Shown: positions 35,004 to 46,823 of the stretch, one piece after another
Position numbering within the stretch: the first letter of the stretch is position 1
How the letters are laid out: each line of letters starts with the position of its first letter
Assembly (NCBI RefSeq): GCF_019175385.1
Contig: NC_083340.1
Location: 10,056,336-10,120,335 of the forward strand
Direction of reading: 5' to 3'
Origin: Lycium barbarum
Lineage: Eukaryota > Streptophyta > Magnoliopsida > Solanales > Solanaceae
DNA: 64,000 nt
Position numbers and translations under genes: made by a program
The notes under the pieces: model-generated
What the model was told of the DNA's origin: nothing
Seen by the model: the letters and a program-made list of their open reading frames with translations, nothing else
Databases searched by the model: none

Positions 35004-35154
35004 GTTGGGGAAGGAAAATGGTTTTTTAAGTTTTTAACCGTTGGGGGGGGGGGGGGGGGGTCTGATGTGGACAAAAAATAACACCCTCACTCCCCATTGG
35101 ACGTTTGAAGCCACTTTCTGTGCCATGTGGACACTTAAGGGGGACGCGACGCGT
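34803..35154. repeat. MULE right subterminal region with (GA)n and a G-run
   Basis: About 39 GA repeats at 34923-35001 and a run of 18 G at 35043-35060, between the GRF gene and the right terminal repeat. On the minus strand the (GA)n reads as (CT)n upstream of the GRF gene, like a pyrimidine-rich promoter stretch. Confidence 0.9.
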
Positions 35155-35254
35155 AAAGTTGCAAGTTCAGGAGGGGTTTTTAAGCCTCCGCATAGTTTAG
35201 GTGTGCACTGTATACAAAGTTTGAATGATTAGGGGGGTCCCAAGGGATTTTGCC
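35155..35254 (-). repeat. MULE right terminal inverted repeat
   Basis: Inverted partner of 12265-12363, followed at once by the 9-bp duplication AAAGTTATT (35255-35263). Confidence 0.9.
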
Positions 35255-36069
35255 AAAGTTATTTTAATGCTCCTACACATTACTTGTTCACGTTCTTTGA
35301 AAATTAATAAATCAAGTATATATTTTATCATAATATCCATATTTATTGGTATATAGTCTCAATAGCCTCAGAAAATGATTTGAAAATGAATAATTAATGT
35401 GAAGGGTAAAATAAGAAGAATTTTTTTTTTCTTGATATGTTAACATCGACAAGTAAAAGTAAAGGGAGGGAGTGACATTTATCCCCATTTCCCTTCATTA
35501 TCAATACTTTACTTATTTAGTCTCCTTTGCAGTCTCTTATTATTGTTTCTTTACATTTATAAAATATATTACTTTATATTTTCATTTCAAAATTAGAATT
35601 TACTGATTAATGATATAACATATATCTTTCTAATTTTGATTTTTTTGTAACAGTTAATAAAAAATATTATAATATATTTTTAATTAATTTAATATAAATA
35701 TTTGGATCTGAATAGTTACTTAATTGAAATGGATATCAACCTATCGGTATACATATAAAATATTAAAGAATTTAAAAGAAAAAATTTAGAATCAAAATAT
35801 TAATTTTCCCTCATATTCTTACTAATTTTCTTTTACATCAATGAACAACTTTCATTGTCATGATAATGATAAAAAGTCAGACTCTTTCCATCTCAAAGAC
35901 TTTTAATTACAACTAAAGTGATGGCACATAACATACATTTTGTATATATAATAATAATTAGAATGTTTTTTAAAAGTTATTTTCAAAATAGAAACCTTAA
36001 AGACTGACTAATAAAGTAAATAGACATGTTCGGCCCGTGCATCGCACAGGCATGTATTGCTAGTTCTTT

Positions 36070-37256
36070 TCTAATATATATAAGTGCGGTGGGGGGTACG
36101 AACACAGTTACCCCGCTTGTACCAAAAGCATTAAAAATTGTACCTGCAGTGAATACTTGCACCATAAGCTATATAAATTGTACAGTTTAACCAACTACTT
36201 TTTTATCCCACATGGACATATGTCATTGTACTTAATATTTATTCTATCCTCATGTAGACGCCTATGCACCTCAAATTTAATTCTCCGACACATTTATTTC
36301 CTCCTTGCACTTTTATTTGTTCGTAAATGAAGTATATATTTTATCATAATATCCATATTTATTGGTGTATAGTCTCAATAGCCTCAGAAAATGATTTGAA
36401 AAAAAAGTAATTAATGTGAAGGATAAAATAAGAAGAACAAAAAATTCTTTTTTTAACGTCGACAAGTAAAAGTGAAGGGACGGAATGACTTTTATCCCCG
36501 TTTTCCTTCTTTGTCAATACTTTACTTATTTTACTCTCATTTGAATTCCCTGGTTATTATATCTTTCTAATTTTGATTTCTTTGCAATAATTCTTTTTAT
36601 CTATAATTGTTAATATAAAAAATTATAATATATTTTTAATTAATTTAATAAAAATATTTTATTAGTTTTGCTTTTAAAAAATCCAATATATACAACAATG
36701 GTTTTTATGTTTGCATCTGAACAGTTAATTAATTGAAATGAATATCAATCTGTCGGTATACATATAAGGTATTAAAGAATTTAAAAGAAAAAAATCTAGA
36801 ATCAAAATATTAATTTTCCCTCATATTCTTACTAATTTTCTTTTTCACATCGATGAACAACTTTCATTGTCATGACAATGAGATAAAAATCCGACTCTTT
36901 CCATCTCAAAGACTTAATTCCATCATATGTTTTTAAATTTTAAACTCCATTTTTTAAAATATTAATTTTTCCTCATATTCTTACTAATTTTCTTTTTCAT
37001 ATCGATGAACAACTTTCATTGTCATGACAATGAGAAAAAAGTCTAACTCTTTCCATCTCAAAGACTTAATTCTATCATATGTTTTTAAATTTTAAACTCC
37101 ATTTTTTAATTATAACTAAAGTGATGGTACATAAAATACATTTTGTATATCTTGCTATATATAATAACAATTGGAATGTTTTTAAAAGTTATTTTCAAAA
37201 TACAAACCTTAAAGACTGGCTAATTAAAGTGAATAGACATGTTCGGCCCGTGCATC
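36070..37256 (+). mobile_element. Second Helitron-like copy, head-to-tail with the first, 3' end lost
   Basis: Starts TCTAATATATATAAGTGCGG, 6 bp after the CTAG end of the first copy. Its body from 36326 repeats 35312-36050 in order (AAGTATATATTTTATCATAA, CCTCAGAAAATGATTTG, GACATGTTCGGCCCGTGCAT). At the terminal hairpin (CCCGTGCATCG) the copy breaks off into a long (AT)n tract. An internal segment near 36820-37080 is duplicated. Confidence 0.6.

Positions 37257-37330
<74 letters not shown>
37257..37330. repeat. (AT)n microsatellite
   Basis: About 36 AT dinucleotides, beginning exactly where the Helitron-like terminal hairpin should close. Confidence 0.97.
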
Positions 37331-37332
<2 letters not shown>

Positions 37333-37388
37333 TATATCAACCAGCCAACCACCTATCTATTCTTCAATCAAATTTACTAATGTCACGG

Positions 37389-37850
37389 CTCATTTGGTTG
37401 GTGGGATAATAATATTTTCGGAATAAAATGGAAGATTATTTTATCCTGCATTTGATAATGAGTATTAATGAGTCTCGAAATTATTTTATTTCATCATTTG
37501 TACTAAAATGGTGGAATTTAGTAGCTCATATAAAAGGTGAGATAAAATAATTTCATGAAATATCCTTGCTTATCCCATCTATAACCAATCCTAGGGGTAA
37601 AAATTCAGTTATCCAAATCTCTCGTTAGTTTGGCCTTCATTGCCCTTTACAAACAAGATGTCATTTGGTTATCAGGATCGGATAGATAAGGATATTTCAT
37701 GAAATTAATTATTTCACCTTCTCTATAAAATAGCTAATCCACCATTTTAGTACAAAATATTTCTCAGGATTGATTAATATCCATAATCAAATGAGAAAAA
37801 AAAAAGTCTCTCATTTTATCTTGAGATTGTTATCACTTATCCCAACAACC
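37389..37850. mobile_element. Two MITE copies in inverted orientation
   Basis: 37389-37595 begins CTCATTTGGTTGGTGGGATA. The reverse complement of about 37655-37850 begins GGTTGTTGGGATAAGTGATA. Both contain TACTAAAATGGTGGA and TTTCATGAAATATCCTT in the same order. The two ~190-bp arms are separated by ~70 bp, so the locus could fold into a long imperfect hairpin. Confidence 0.65.
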
Positions 37851-37931
37851 TTGTGTATCTATCGGTCTGATAATTACTTCAGGCCTTCTCTGATTGCTTT
37901 TGAATGTCCTCTAGCATATGTAATAGAAGCA

Positions 37932-38398
37932 TCCTGTTAGAGCCATTTTCTAAATCTTAGCATTTGCATCCTTTCCTTTCATATGTGTTTCATTCCATAC
38001 CAATTGGTTGTTTACGAAAGTCTTGCTACTGTAGTACTTTGCTCCATATTTTGGATGATTTTTTTTTTTGAAAGCAAATATTCAACAATTTCATTCTTAA
38101 TGCTACAGAAAGGACACACCAAAAGATCAATTACTCTGCACGGGGATGGATTTAGAGGGTGGCGAGGGTGTTCCCGAAAATCCTGTTAGAGCCATTTTCT
38201 AAATCTAAGCATTTGCATCCTTTCCTTTCATATGTGTTTCAGTCTATACCAAATGGTTGTTTACGAAAGTCTTGCTACTGTAGTACTTTGCTCCATCTTT
38301 GGATGATTTTTTTTTTAAAGCAAATATTCAACAATTTCATTCTTAATGCTACAGAAAGGACACACCAAAGGATCAATTACTCTGCAACAGGGGTGGAT
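37932..38398 (+). repeat. Tandem duplication, 249-bp period
   Basis: CCTGTTAGAGCCATTTTCTA starts at 37933 and again at 38182. Both copies then share GCATTTGCATCCTTTCC, TTGTTTACGAAAGTCTTGCT, AGCAAATATTCAACAATTTC and GATCAATTACTCTGCA. Function unknown; I see no coding frame. Confidence 0.9.
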
Positions 38399-38622
38399 TT
38401 AGAGGGTGAACACCCTCGCCAAAAAATTATAGTATAGATATAGGGTAGATTTTATGCGATTATGTACATATATTAACTTTTGAATTCCCTGAATAAATGT
38501 AAAAGGTTAGCTCAAGTAGTCCAGGTGTTCGATTCTCAGGAACGACATTATTTTTTGCATTTAGCTTTTGTTGTTGTTTTCAAACCCTCTGAGTGAAAAT
38601 CCTGAATTCGTCACTGCTCTGT
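38386..38622. mobile_element. Possible small element with GGTGGATTTAG / AATTCGTCACTG ends
   Basis: The ends GGGGTGGATTTAG and, on the other strand, GCAGTGACGAATTCAG are weakly alike and resemble the AGTGGCGGA-type ends of short nightshade repeats. No clear target duplication was found. Confidence 0.3.
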
Positions 38623-38784
38623 AATGAGTCAGTCTATTTTTATAGTAGAGCCTATAATTATGAATTGTCAAATGTACAAGATAAAGAGCCATATAGGTAA
38701 TCCATAATTGTTACAGATGAAGCCTTCTCCATGGTACCTTTTGATAGTCCCCTTCTGAACTTTAACTAGCATTTCTTAATGGAT

Positions 38785-39051
38785 TGAAGGAAAATATTTT
38801 ATTTATAAACTTTATGAATCTCTAAATGCTTTCTACAATCATCAAAATATCTATTGTTGTCTCTTGTTTTCTCTTGTTATGAAAATAGCTAGCAGTATTC
38901 CAATTTATAAAAATATAAAACCTACTTTAACTCAAAACAGGAAAATATATTCCTTTATTAATTTGATTATAAATCCTAACTAGATATGAATTAAAATATC
39001 AAATCCTAACCAATTTTGATTTCCTACAATTTTGAATTATTATTTCCAACA
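38785..39051 (-). repeat. 3' LTR of the copia-type element
   Basis: 267 bp, TG...CA ended. It shares TTATGAATCTCTAAATGCT, AATAGCTAGCAG and AAACCTACTTTAACTCAAAA with the right copy. Confidence 0.8.
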
Positions 39052-39052
39052 T

Positions 39053-39486
39053 TCTCCTGTAATTCAAAATTGTATATATCTAATTCTTGATCCACTTGTC
39101 ACAATCTTAAAATTTTTGATGCACTTGTTTCCAACCCATCAATTGTTGAAGCACTTTCTCCTCAGCCGTCACTCACCATCTTCAAATTTGTTGAAGCACT
39201 TTCTCTTCAACCGTCACAATTGTTGGAGCACTTTCTCTCCAACCTTCACAAATGTTGGAGCACTTTCTCTCCAACATTCCATTGTTAAAGCACTTTCTCA
39301 TCAACCTGCAATTGTTGAAGCACTTTCTCTCCAACCTTCACAACTATTGGAGCACTTTCTCTCCAACATTCCATTGTTGAAGCACTTGCTCTTCAACGTT
39401 CAATCATTGGAACACTTTCTCTCCAACATCCTAATTTGTTGAAGCACTTTCTCACCAACTTTCAATTGTTGAAGCACTTTCTCTTT
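39053..39486 (-). repeat. Minisatellite of ~28-31-bp units
   Basis: Repeats of (G/T)TTGAAGCACTTTCTC(T)CAAC with variants TTGGAGCACTTTCTCTCCAA, about 13 units, inside the copia-type element. The 136-codon open frame across it is a by-product of the repeat. Confidence 0.85.
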
Positions 39487-42400
39487 GATAACGTCCAAAT
39501 CCACTCCTCAAAGAGAAAGTGTACACGGTCGTATGCAATATAATTTACCCAACTATGAGTCGGGGTCGATCCTACAGGGAACAATATACTAGGCGATTAA
39601 GAAAGTAAAGAACTTTCACTTACTAAGCTTAGCCAAATGATAGATAACATTTTGGTTTGTTGAGAAATTTATAACTAATGCGGAAATGTAAAACAATCTA
39701 GAAAGCAAGTAAAATGATCAATGGCCACAAGCATGGATACAAGAAAAATTACTCTCAAGTAATGATCCAATGTATTTTACAATTTTACAACTATGAGCTG
39801 GTTTATGTTAATAGATAATGATTTCTAAAATCTCATTGAAAGTCTCTCAACCAAATCAATGAATTTCACTCTAAGCTTTCTCAAGCCTTAGAGTGTGATG
39901 TTAAACACAATCAATTCAACCTCAAGTTAACTATCCTATCTCTAGCTCAAGTTATTAGATGGATTTAATGACCAAAATCCTTGCTATCTAACTCTTTTCC
40001 TAACTTTCACTTCCTTTCTCAAGCAAAGTGAAAGTACTTAGGCACAAATAATGTTTGCAACCATTAAGAGACATTTAAACATGAAGAGTTGATAGAAAAA
40101 CATTAACCCACTTCATTAGAAATAAAAATTGTTCAATACATAAGCAAAACAATAGATTTAATTCAACACTTGATAATGGATATTCTCATAAACAAGATGC
40201 AAGTGAGAGAATAAAATACAACACACTTAAATATTCAATACATAACAAGGAATTGAAGTAAGGGTCAAGAGTTTTATCATTCAAGACTCCAATCTTCTCC
40301 TCCAATGGTGTGGTTGATTATGAACCCTAGCCCCAAGCTTGAAATGTCGCCAAAGATGATGAATATTTTGCCCAAGTCTTTCTTTTATAGTTGCCCAATT
40401 TTCTCACATCAAAATATGACCAAGACAGCCCATATTTTCAGATTTGCAAATCTGTCCCATTTTTGCAAAACTGTCCAGTTTTGACTGTTTTACAAAACTG
40501 TCCAATTTGACCTCTTTTTGACTTAATTTTCACTTGGTTTCTTCCGATCACTTCTAAATCACATAAAACCTGTAAAATAGATGTAAACGATATTAAATGC
40601 ACTATTTTCTCAATCAAACATTGCAAAAGTCTAAGCTTAAAGAAGAAATAAGTTGGTAAAATACCAACTTATCAAACCCCCAAACTTAAACTATTGCTTG
40701 TCCTCAAGCAAATCAAATCATACAATTTCCTTCAAAGGACTCCATTCAAAAGTGCACCAACATCACACCAAGTGAAAAAGTCTACTTTAAGCACAAACAC
40801 ATGACCTTGATTGGTACCACCAATTAATCCAAAACATATGAATCACTAACTTCTTCTCAAAAACTTCATTTTCATTTCAAGTGCTCAAACACCAAGTTAA
40901 TCAAAGTAGTAATCAAGTCATGACACTAAAGCTTCAAAATTTGCCTTATTATCACAAAACAACTTTCTCTTGTTCATTACTCTCAATTGAAAATGGAACA
41001 AATTCACAACTCAAATTCTCATGTGCCCTCACAATCAAAAGAGAATCCCAACTCGCAAAATGCAATTTAAAACACAAATGGGATATCAAATGGAAATAAT
41101 ATAATTAACTCTCTCACTCATAAAGATGTTCAAATGCACACAAGTAGTACCATAAGCTTGCCCTTCATGTATTTCTCCACTAATATAGACACACTTGGTT
41201 CAAAATCAATTAGGACTTAAAGGGTTGTAAAGTAGGCTTTTGGTTAAGGTAGGGCACAATATGGGTAAGAGTGACTCAAAACCTCCCTAAGCACTACAAT
41301 TTGCAACAATCAAAGCACACTTCCTTTTAAACTTTTCCATCATTTTCTTCGATTTTCATTTCACCAACTAGCCTTCCCTTTATTCAAAACTCCTTATTTT
41401 TCCTTCCTTTTTCATCTTTCTTACTTTTTTTTTCTTTTTTTTTTCAAAAACCAAGGAAGGTTCCACTTGTTTTTTTCTTTTTTCTTTTTAACCCTTTTAC
41501 CTTTTACGCAACTTCCACATCAACTCTTCCAAACGTCACCCCCAAACTTAGGCTTTTAGCCTATGTTTACACTTTCAAAGCCCTTAGGGAGGTGGGATGC
41601 CAAAAGATAGATCAATAAAGAACAAAAGGTTAAAGCTTGTAACATGGTTGTCAAAGAAAAGGTTAAAGGCTCAAAAAGGGTTGACTAGGGAAAATCTGCA
41701 AGGGTGGGAATTTAAGGGGAAAAAACGATCCAAAGAAGACCTAACATCATTTTTCAAACCACGTTAGTCTAGGATTTCACCTTGAAACACATTCCAGGAA
41801 AGTTCTAGACTACAAATAATGCAAAAGAACTCACAAAAACCTCACCACACATGGTACATGCAAACTCAAGTGAAATATGTATCCAAGAACCAATTGAACA
41901 AAATGAACTCCAAAAAGTCACTCATAGCCTAAAGAGACTAATTAGTGAAAGTAAGAGCCAAGAATTGAGTCTAAGAGTCACAACAAGAATCCTTACTTCA
42001 ATCGTATTTTTTTTCTTTTTCAAAAATCAAGAATTCATATGCCAAGGATTAAATAAGTTGGTACCAAGCAAGCCAAAAGTTAGCCAAGGGGCAAAAAAAT
42101 CACATCCCAACACCAATTTTACTCCTAAACTACCTAACTAAGAACGGAAATAAAATAATAAAAATGAATAATCCACAACATGCCAACAAAAAAAAAATTC
42201 AAAACTTTGAGCAAGTTCCATTTATAACAACAACTATCCACAGCCACACCAACAATCACAAAACAAGCCCGGCAATTGCACACAATATCCATACATAAGA
42301 TAAAAGCCCGACAAGGGCACAAATCAAGCATAACCAAAATATAATGTGCTACCACATGTCACCCCCAGCTACAAACATTGCAGTGTCCTCGCTGCACATA

Positions 42401-42500
42401 ATCAAAACAAAACATAAAATAGTTTGAGGGCGATTAAATTTTTTTTTTTTTACTGTCACGACCTGCGAACAGTACTTGCGATTCGCAGGTGATGTCACCT
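39487..42500 (-). mobile_element. Gypsy-type fragment: 3' LTR plus 3' untranslated region
   Basis: 39487-40674 starts and ends with inverted TGATAA/TTATCA. On the minus strand it begins TGATAAGTTGGTATTTTACC and is preceded by a purine tract (AAGTTTGGGGGTT), so it is a 3' LTR with the internal region to its right. The right side (40675 to ~42500) is non-coding and includes GCGAGGACACTGCAATG on the minus strand, a phrase I associate with 3' regions of Athila-like elements. No second LTR, gag or pol is present. The right boundary is approximate: copia-type minisatellite sequence seems to resume near 42503. Confidence 0.55.
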
Positions 42501-42766
42501 TGTTGATGTATTTTCTCATCAACACCCAATATATTTTTTAACCCACTTCTCCGACTTCTAGAGAAGACAGTTCATTCCTCTTGTGCATATTTTCTTGTAC
42601 CTCTTTAAACTTGTAATAGTTTGTTAGTCCTTCTCAGCATGATTGTTTTTCATGCATATCATTAGCCCGACGTTTGCCAACATCATCGATCAAACAAGCG
42701 GCATATATGAGTCATAGCCGCCCGCTGGCAACGGAAGCTCTTTGATTTTCTACCAGGATCGTAGAA

Positions 42767-42778
42767 GCTCTGATACTA
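42767..42778 (-). other. Primer-binding site of the copia-type element
   Basis: TAGTATCAGAGC on the minus strand, against the standard TGGTATCAGAGC complementary to initiator tRNA-Met. It lies 3 nt from the right LTR. Confidence 0.65.
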
Positions 42779-42781
42779 ATT

Positions 42782-45700
42782 TGAAAGAAAATGTTTTATT
42801 TACAAACTTTATGAATCTCTAAATGCTCTCTACAATCTCCAAAATATCTATCGTTGTCTCTTGTTGCTCTCTTGTAATGACTGTTATACCCTATTTTAAC
42901 CGGGGTCAAAATAGTTTATAACATCCGGGTAATTTCGAGGTTATTTAAAGTTAGGAATCGCCACCTAATTATTTACGGTGAATTAGGGCACCTAAGGTTA
43001 ATTAGAGTTATCTTTAAAGTTTACTCCGTTTTAAGTCTACGAAACCAAAAATCTAGGTAAGAGTTCAACTAACTTAAAGGGAAGGTATTAGGCACCCTTT
43101 AAGATACAACAATGGTTAACCTACCGAACTTAAAGTTAATTAGGCTAAAATGTAAATGTAACGTTTTATAAATATTTGTGAAAAATAAGTTATACCGACC
43201 TACAAATTAAAAGAGTTATTATAAGATTAATATTGATAAAATTTAAAAGGTTTTATAGAAAGACTACTAGTTCAATATAAACTGTGCAAAGTTGTTTTAA
43301 CAAATACGTATTTCAAATGTTAGAAAGGAGCTAAAGTGATGTAATAATGTATAAACTAATTGGTTAATTATAAAACAAGAGGGAATTAGTAGTTAAAAGT
43401 GAAAGTCGTGACTAGCTTTACATTTAGGTCCATTTGACGTTATTAAAAATGTGATATGGAGTTTAAATAATTTTATCTTTTGATTCAAGAATCAAGAGTG
43501 CACAGCAAAGTGATGAATACTTTAAAATCTTGTTTTGTGTAGAAAACCAACTTTCGTGTTGAATTATTCATTTAAATTTCATTAAAGTTGTCCAGCATGC
43601 CAAGTTAGATCCCAAAAAAAACAAAAGCTTGCACTTTGAAAAACAGCTTCATATCTCCTGGACCAAACACCTTAAATAAAATCCTTCGAACTTAAGAAGA
43701 AGAAGAAAAAAAAAAACAAGTATGTATTATATTGAATCAGTGATATAGTTAACTACCTCTAACTGGTTCAGCTGCATAAACTACATTTTAACCTTAAATA
43801 TGATACTATGTGAGCAGACTGTGGATCAACTAAACTATTTAACACAACAAATTTAGATAAGGCTAATAAATAATTAAAAGGCTAAAACAGAAAGGTAAGA
43901 AGCCATTTGTATAGGCCTCATGAAATCAAGAATTGTGCTGTTAAGTTTTGATATAGACATGGGTTTAAACACGAGATGGAATGCAGTAGTAGTCGATGTC
44001 GTCCAAGTCTCACGGCGAGACTTGCTTGGACAGTGAGAGTCTTTTACAAAGACTCCATTTGCTCCCAAAGTGTACATGTAAAAAAAAAACAAAGATAAAG
44101 AATTAGGAACATACATAACCATTAAAGAAGGCAAGACATATATGATATAAAATTCAAACAGACCAGTGGGTTGTGTATGCAGGGTCAAAAACGCAAAAAG
44201 AACAAAACCAGAAACTGAAATATGTTCTGCCTGTATCCTTTTTCAAGGTGGTTGTTGGTTTGTAAAAAATAAAGGATCATAGGCAAAGCAAAGAAAGGGG
44301 CAAAAGACAGTTTCAGTACTGGGGTTGAAAAGAATTTAAGATCTAGGATGTCATATATCGTCGGGTAATTAGAACCTAAGCATTCCTCAATCTACACCCA
44401 TTCTACAACAACACTACTGAGCTTAATTCAAAGAACACACAACAAAGGCTGGTACTATCACCACTTGAACCTAGAGAGAATATGAAAACATGGCATAACA
44501 GAGTAGTGTCATGAAGGTCGAATCACGTCTGATTGGATCATATAGGATTGCTAACTTCTCAATATCCTATATTCTCCATTAAGTGTGAGCTATTCAATTT
44601 AAAGATTTTTCTTGCCAGGAGTTGCTACATCTACAAACGTAACAATACTATATGTTGTTAACTGATTAACCAACACCTTATGATATATAACACTAGAAAA
44701 TTTTCTCTACCTTTTTTGTTTTTCTTTTTAACAGGTAGCACTTCTTTACCACATCCCTCTCAAACTTCAGATTTCAATTCCCAAAAAAATATCATCTAAT
44801 TAACATCAATGACTAAAGTCAGACCATATATTTTCGACAATAAACCAAGCTGCCTGATCACACAATGAAAGGAAGGAGCTAAGCTGAGTTAACCAAGGTG
44901 ATATTATTGCTTAGCTACTATCAAACATACATGGGTAGTTAGGCATATCAAACAAGACACATTAAAAGACTTAGAGAAGCAGATTGACAGAAAACTTAAA
45001 ACCTTAACAGAATTTCCAACTCATGGGATACACTCACGCATTTAACAGACTTTCAACACGAGTTTAGACTATTCTACCACATAACACAGAATAAGGTTTT
45101 GACCAGTAAATACACGAAGGGAATGTGAATTAATCTCTTAATGCATAAGGCAAAAATTCTGGAACACATAGAACACTCATGAACATTTGTCGAACACTCA
45201 TACTTTAGACGACATGCAGCCAGAAAATATGACCTTGAATTTAAACAAGCGAATATCATTTCTAAAATATCCGAGAATACGAATCACATAAGCAGAGCTT
45301 CCTCATAATACTTCAACAGCATGATTCAAACGCAACACAAAAGAAAACAGAATCCCAAATTAACCAAACTACAAAAACAGTAGTCATATTTCATTATCAT
45401 TTATTTCATATATTTCATTTTTTTGCCACAATCTCAAACGGAAGACAGAGCGAATAAAGGTATTGGGTTTACCTCTCGCGGGTGCAGTGAAAGGGGCGTC
45501 GACGGTCGCGCGAATCCACGCTCGACTGTTAATATCCCTGAGCTTGCGTATGCTCGGATTCCAAAACAGTAATAGAGTGAAAGAGAGTAAAAATGTTTGG
45601 TATTTTAAAGTTGATGTCAAGTAACAAAATGATATTGTTTTTTTGTTGTTTACCAAGAATTGGAGTTGCTAAAAAACCGAACTCGATACTTAAAAAAAAA

Positions 45701-46823
45701 ATAGAGATTCGGGATCTTTTCGTTCTGTCCTCCTCTCGGCTATGCTTGAAATCGAAAATCAAACTCGAGTCAAAGCCCGTTCTAATCAGAACGTTGAGAC
45801 CTTGCTCGAAATGGTTCGATCTTCCCTGGTCTGTGAAGATCGACTCGTGTTTGAAACCAAAAAGGGATCTCTTTCTCTGTCAACGACAGAAAACTCGGGT
45901 AAAGCAACATAGGGACATTTTCTTGTGTGGAAATGGTGTGGACAGAGTTGTGTAGGATTAAAGGAGCTTTATTTCTTTGCTGGAAAGGGAGGGGAGAGAA
46001 GAGGAGGAAGGGAAAGCTGCGCGTATTGCACGAAAATGGGGGTGACAGGATCTGCCATGGTTGAAAGGTATCTGTGTTTTGCTAAAATGGAAGGGGGAAA
46101 AGATGAAGGAGAGCTGAAGAGAAAAAGATATATCCACGTCTGTTTTTTTTTTAGGGTTGATGAAGTGAAAATGACGATGTGGGCTGGATCGGGTCATGGA
46201 TAGTGTGGGTCGATTGGTGTTAAAGGGTGATGGGCTGATCTAGCGTGGTGGGCTGGTCGACTGGTGGTTTAGGTAATGGATGGTTTGGGCCGGACGGGTG
46301 AGAATGGGTAATGGGCTGCTTAAAATAAATGTGAATTGGTTGAAACTGTGGTCATTCCTCCTTCATTTTAATTATTCTTGGCCTTTTAACCTAATAACCA
46401 GTACAATATATATTATGTGAAGACCAATAGTAATTACTATGTAGAAAGTAAAGGATTTAATAAAGTAAAATTAATTTAACGAGTACAAATCCTAAAATGA
46501 AACGATGACGAACCATTTAAAATTTGTGATAAAGTAATAATAGTAATGTTGATAGTAGAATAGTGAAAATTAATAATAGTGAAAATAAAGTATTTAGCTC
46601 GTTAATAAATTTAAAAACCCGAAGAAATAAATCAAAATAAAGGAGGGACAAAATTGAGTGTCAACAATGACAATAGCTAGCAGCATCCCTATTTATAATA
46701 ATATAAAACCTACTTTAACTCAAAACAGGAAAACCTATTCCTTTAGTAATTTGATTATAAATCCTAACTAGGCATGGATTAAAATATCAAATCCTAACCA
46801 ATTTTGAATTATTATTTCCAACA
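42782..46823 (-). repeat. 5' LTR of the copia-type element, split by a solo LTR
   Basis: The outer pieces 42782-42881 and 46667-46823 together form a ~252-bp copy of 38785-39051. The inserted DNA is the 3.8-kb solo LTR listed separately. Confidence 0.8.
42882..46666 (-). mobile_element. Solo LTR of an Ogre-like element (3785 bp)
   Basis: On the minus strand it starts TGTTGACACTCAATTTTGTC and ends ATAGGGTATAACA, the same ends as the other Ogre-like LTRs here. ATGAC flanks both sides (42877-42881, 46667-46671). There is no internal region, so the rest was probably lost by LTR-LTR recombination. A hairpin, CAAGTCTC/GAGACTTG (44006-44026), lies ~1.1 kb from its 3' end, close to where the other LTRs have theirs. 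Confidence 0.9.

Larger units (their letters stand above)
12265..35254 (+). mobile_element. Mutator-like DNA transposon (MULE) with 9-bp target duplication, itself interrupted
   Basis: The outer ~100 bp of both ends are inverted copies: 12265-12363 begins GGCAAAAGCG and 35155-35254, read on the minus strand, begins GGCAAAATCC. Shared blocks include GGGACCCCCCT, ATACAGTG, CACACCTAAACTATG and GGAGGCTTAAAAACCCC. AAAGTTATT flanks both ends exactly (12256-12264, 35255-35263). It encodes a decayed transposase (+) and a convergent GRF zinc-finger gene (-). Subtracting the 17.6-kb LTR element leaves about 5.4 kb, a normal MULE size. Confidence 0.93.
10468..36063 (+). mobile_element. Helitron-like element, split by the MULE insertion
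   Basis: The right end has a near-perfect hairpin (GCCCGTGC, loop ATC, GCACAGGC; 36033-36051), then 8 nt, then CTAG followed by T (36060-36064), matching the Helitron 3' rule. The left start is approximate: AATAAGTGCC...ACGAACACAG near 10475-10510 matches the start of the second copy at 36070 (AAGTGCGG...ACGAACACAG). Without the 23-kb MULE the element would be about 2.6 kb and non-coding. The MULE's 9-bp duplication shows that the sequence on its two sides was once continuous. Confidence 0.55.
38785..46823 (-). mobile_element. Copia-type LTR element, non-coding, with two later insertions
   Basis: Matching ~267-bp LTRs at 38785-39051 and 42782-46823 (the latter split by a solo LTR) read TGTTGGAAATAATAATTCAA...TTTTCCTTCA on the minus strand. 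Next to the right LTR is TAGTATCAGAGC (minus strand, 42778-42767), one base off the usual initiator-tRNA-Met primer site, and next to the left LTR is an AGGAGAA purine tract, so the element runs right to left. The interior has no gag or pol; it holds a minisatellite and a gypsy fragment. No matching 5-bp duplication is visible outside the LTRs. Confidence 0.72.

Noticed and set aside
39032..39442. A 136-codon open frame (ALSLQPSQLLEHF-like)
   Set aside because: It is the translation of a ~30-bp minisatellite.
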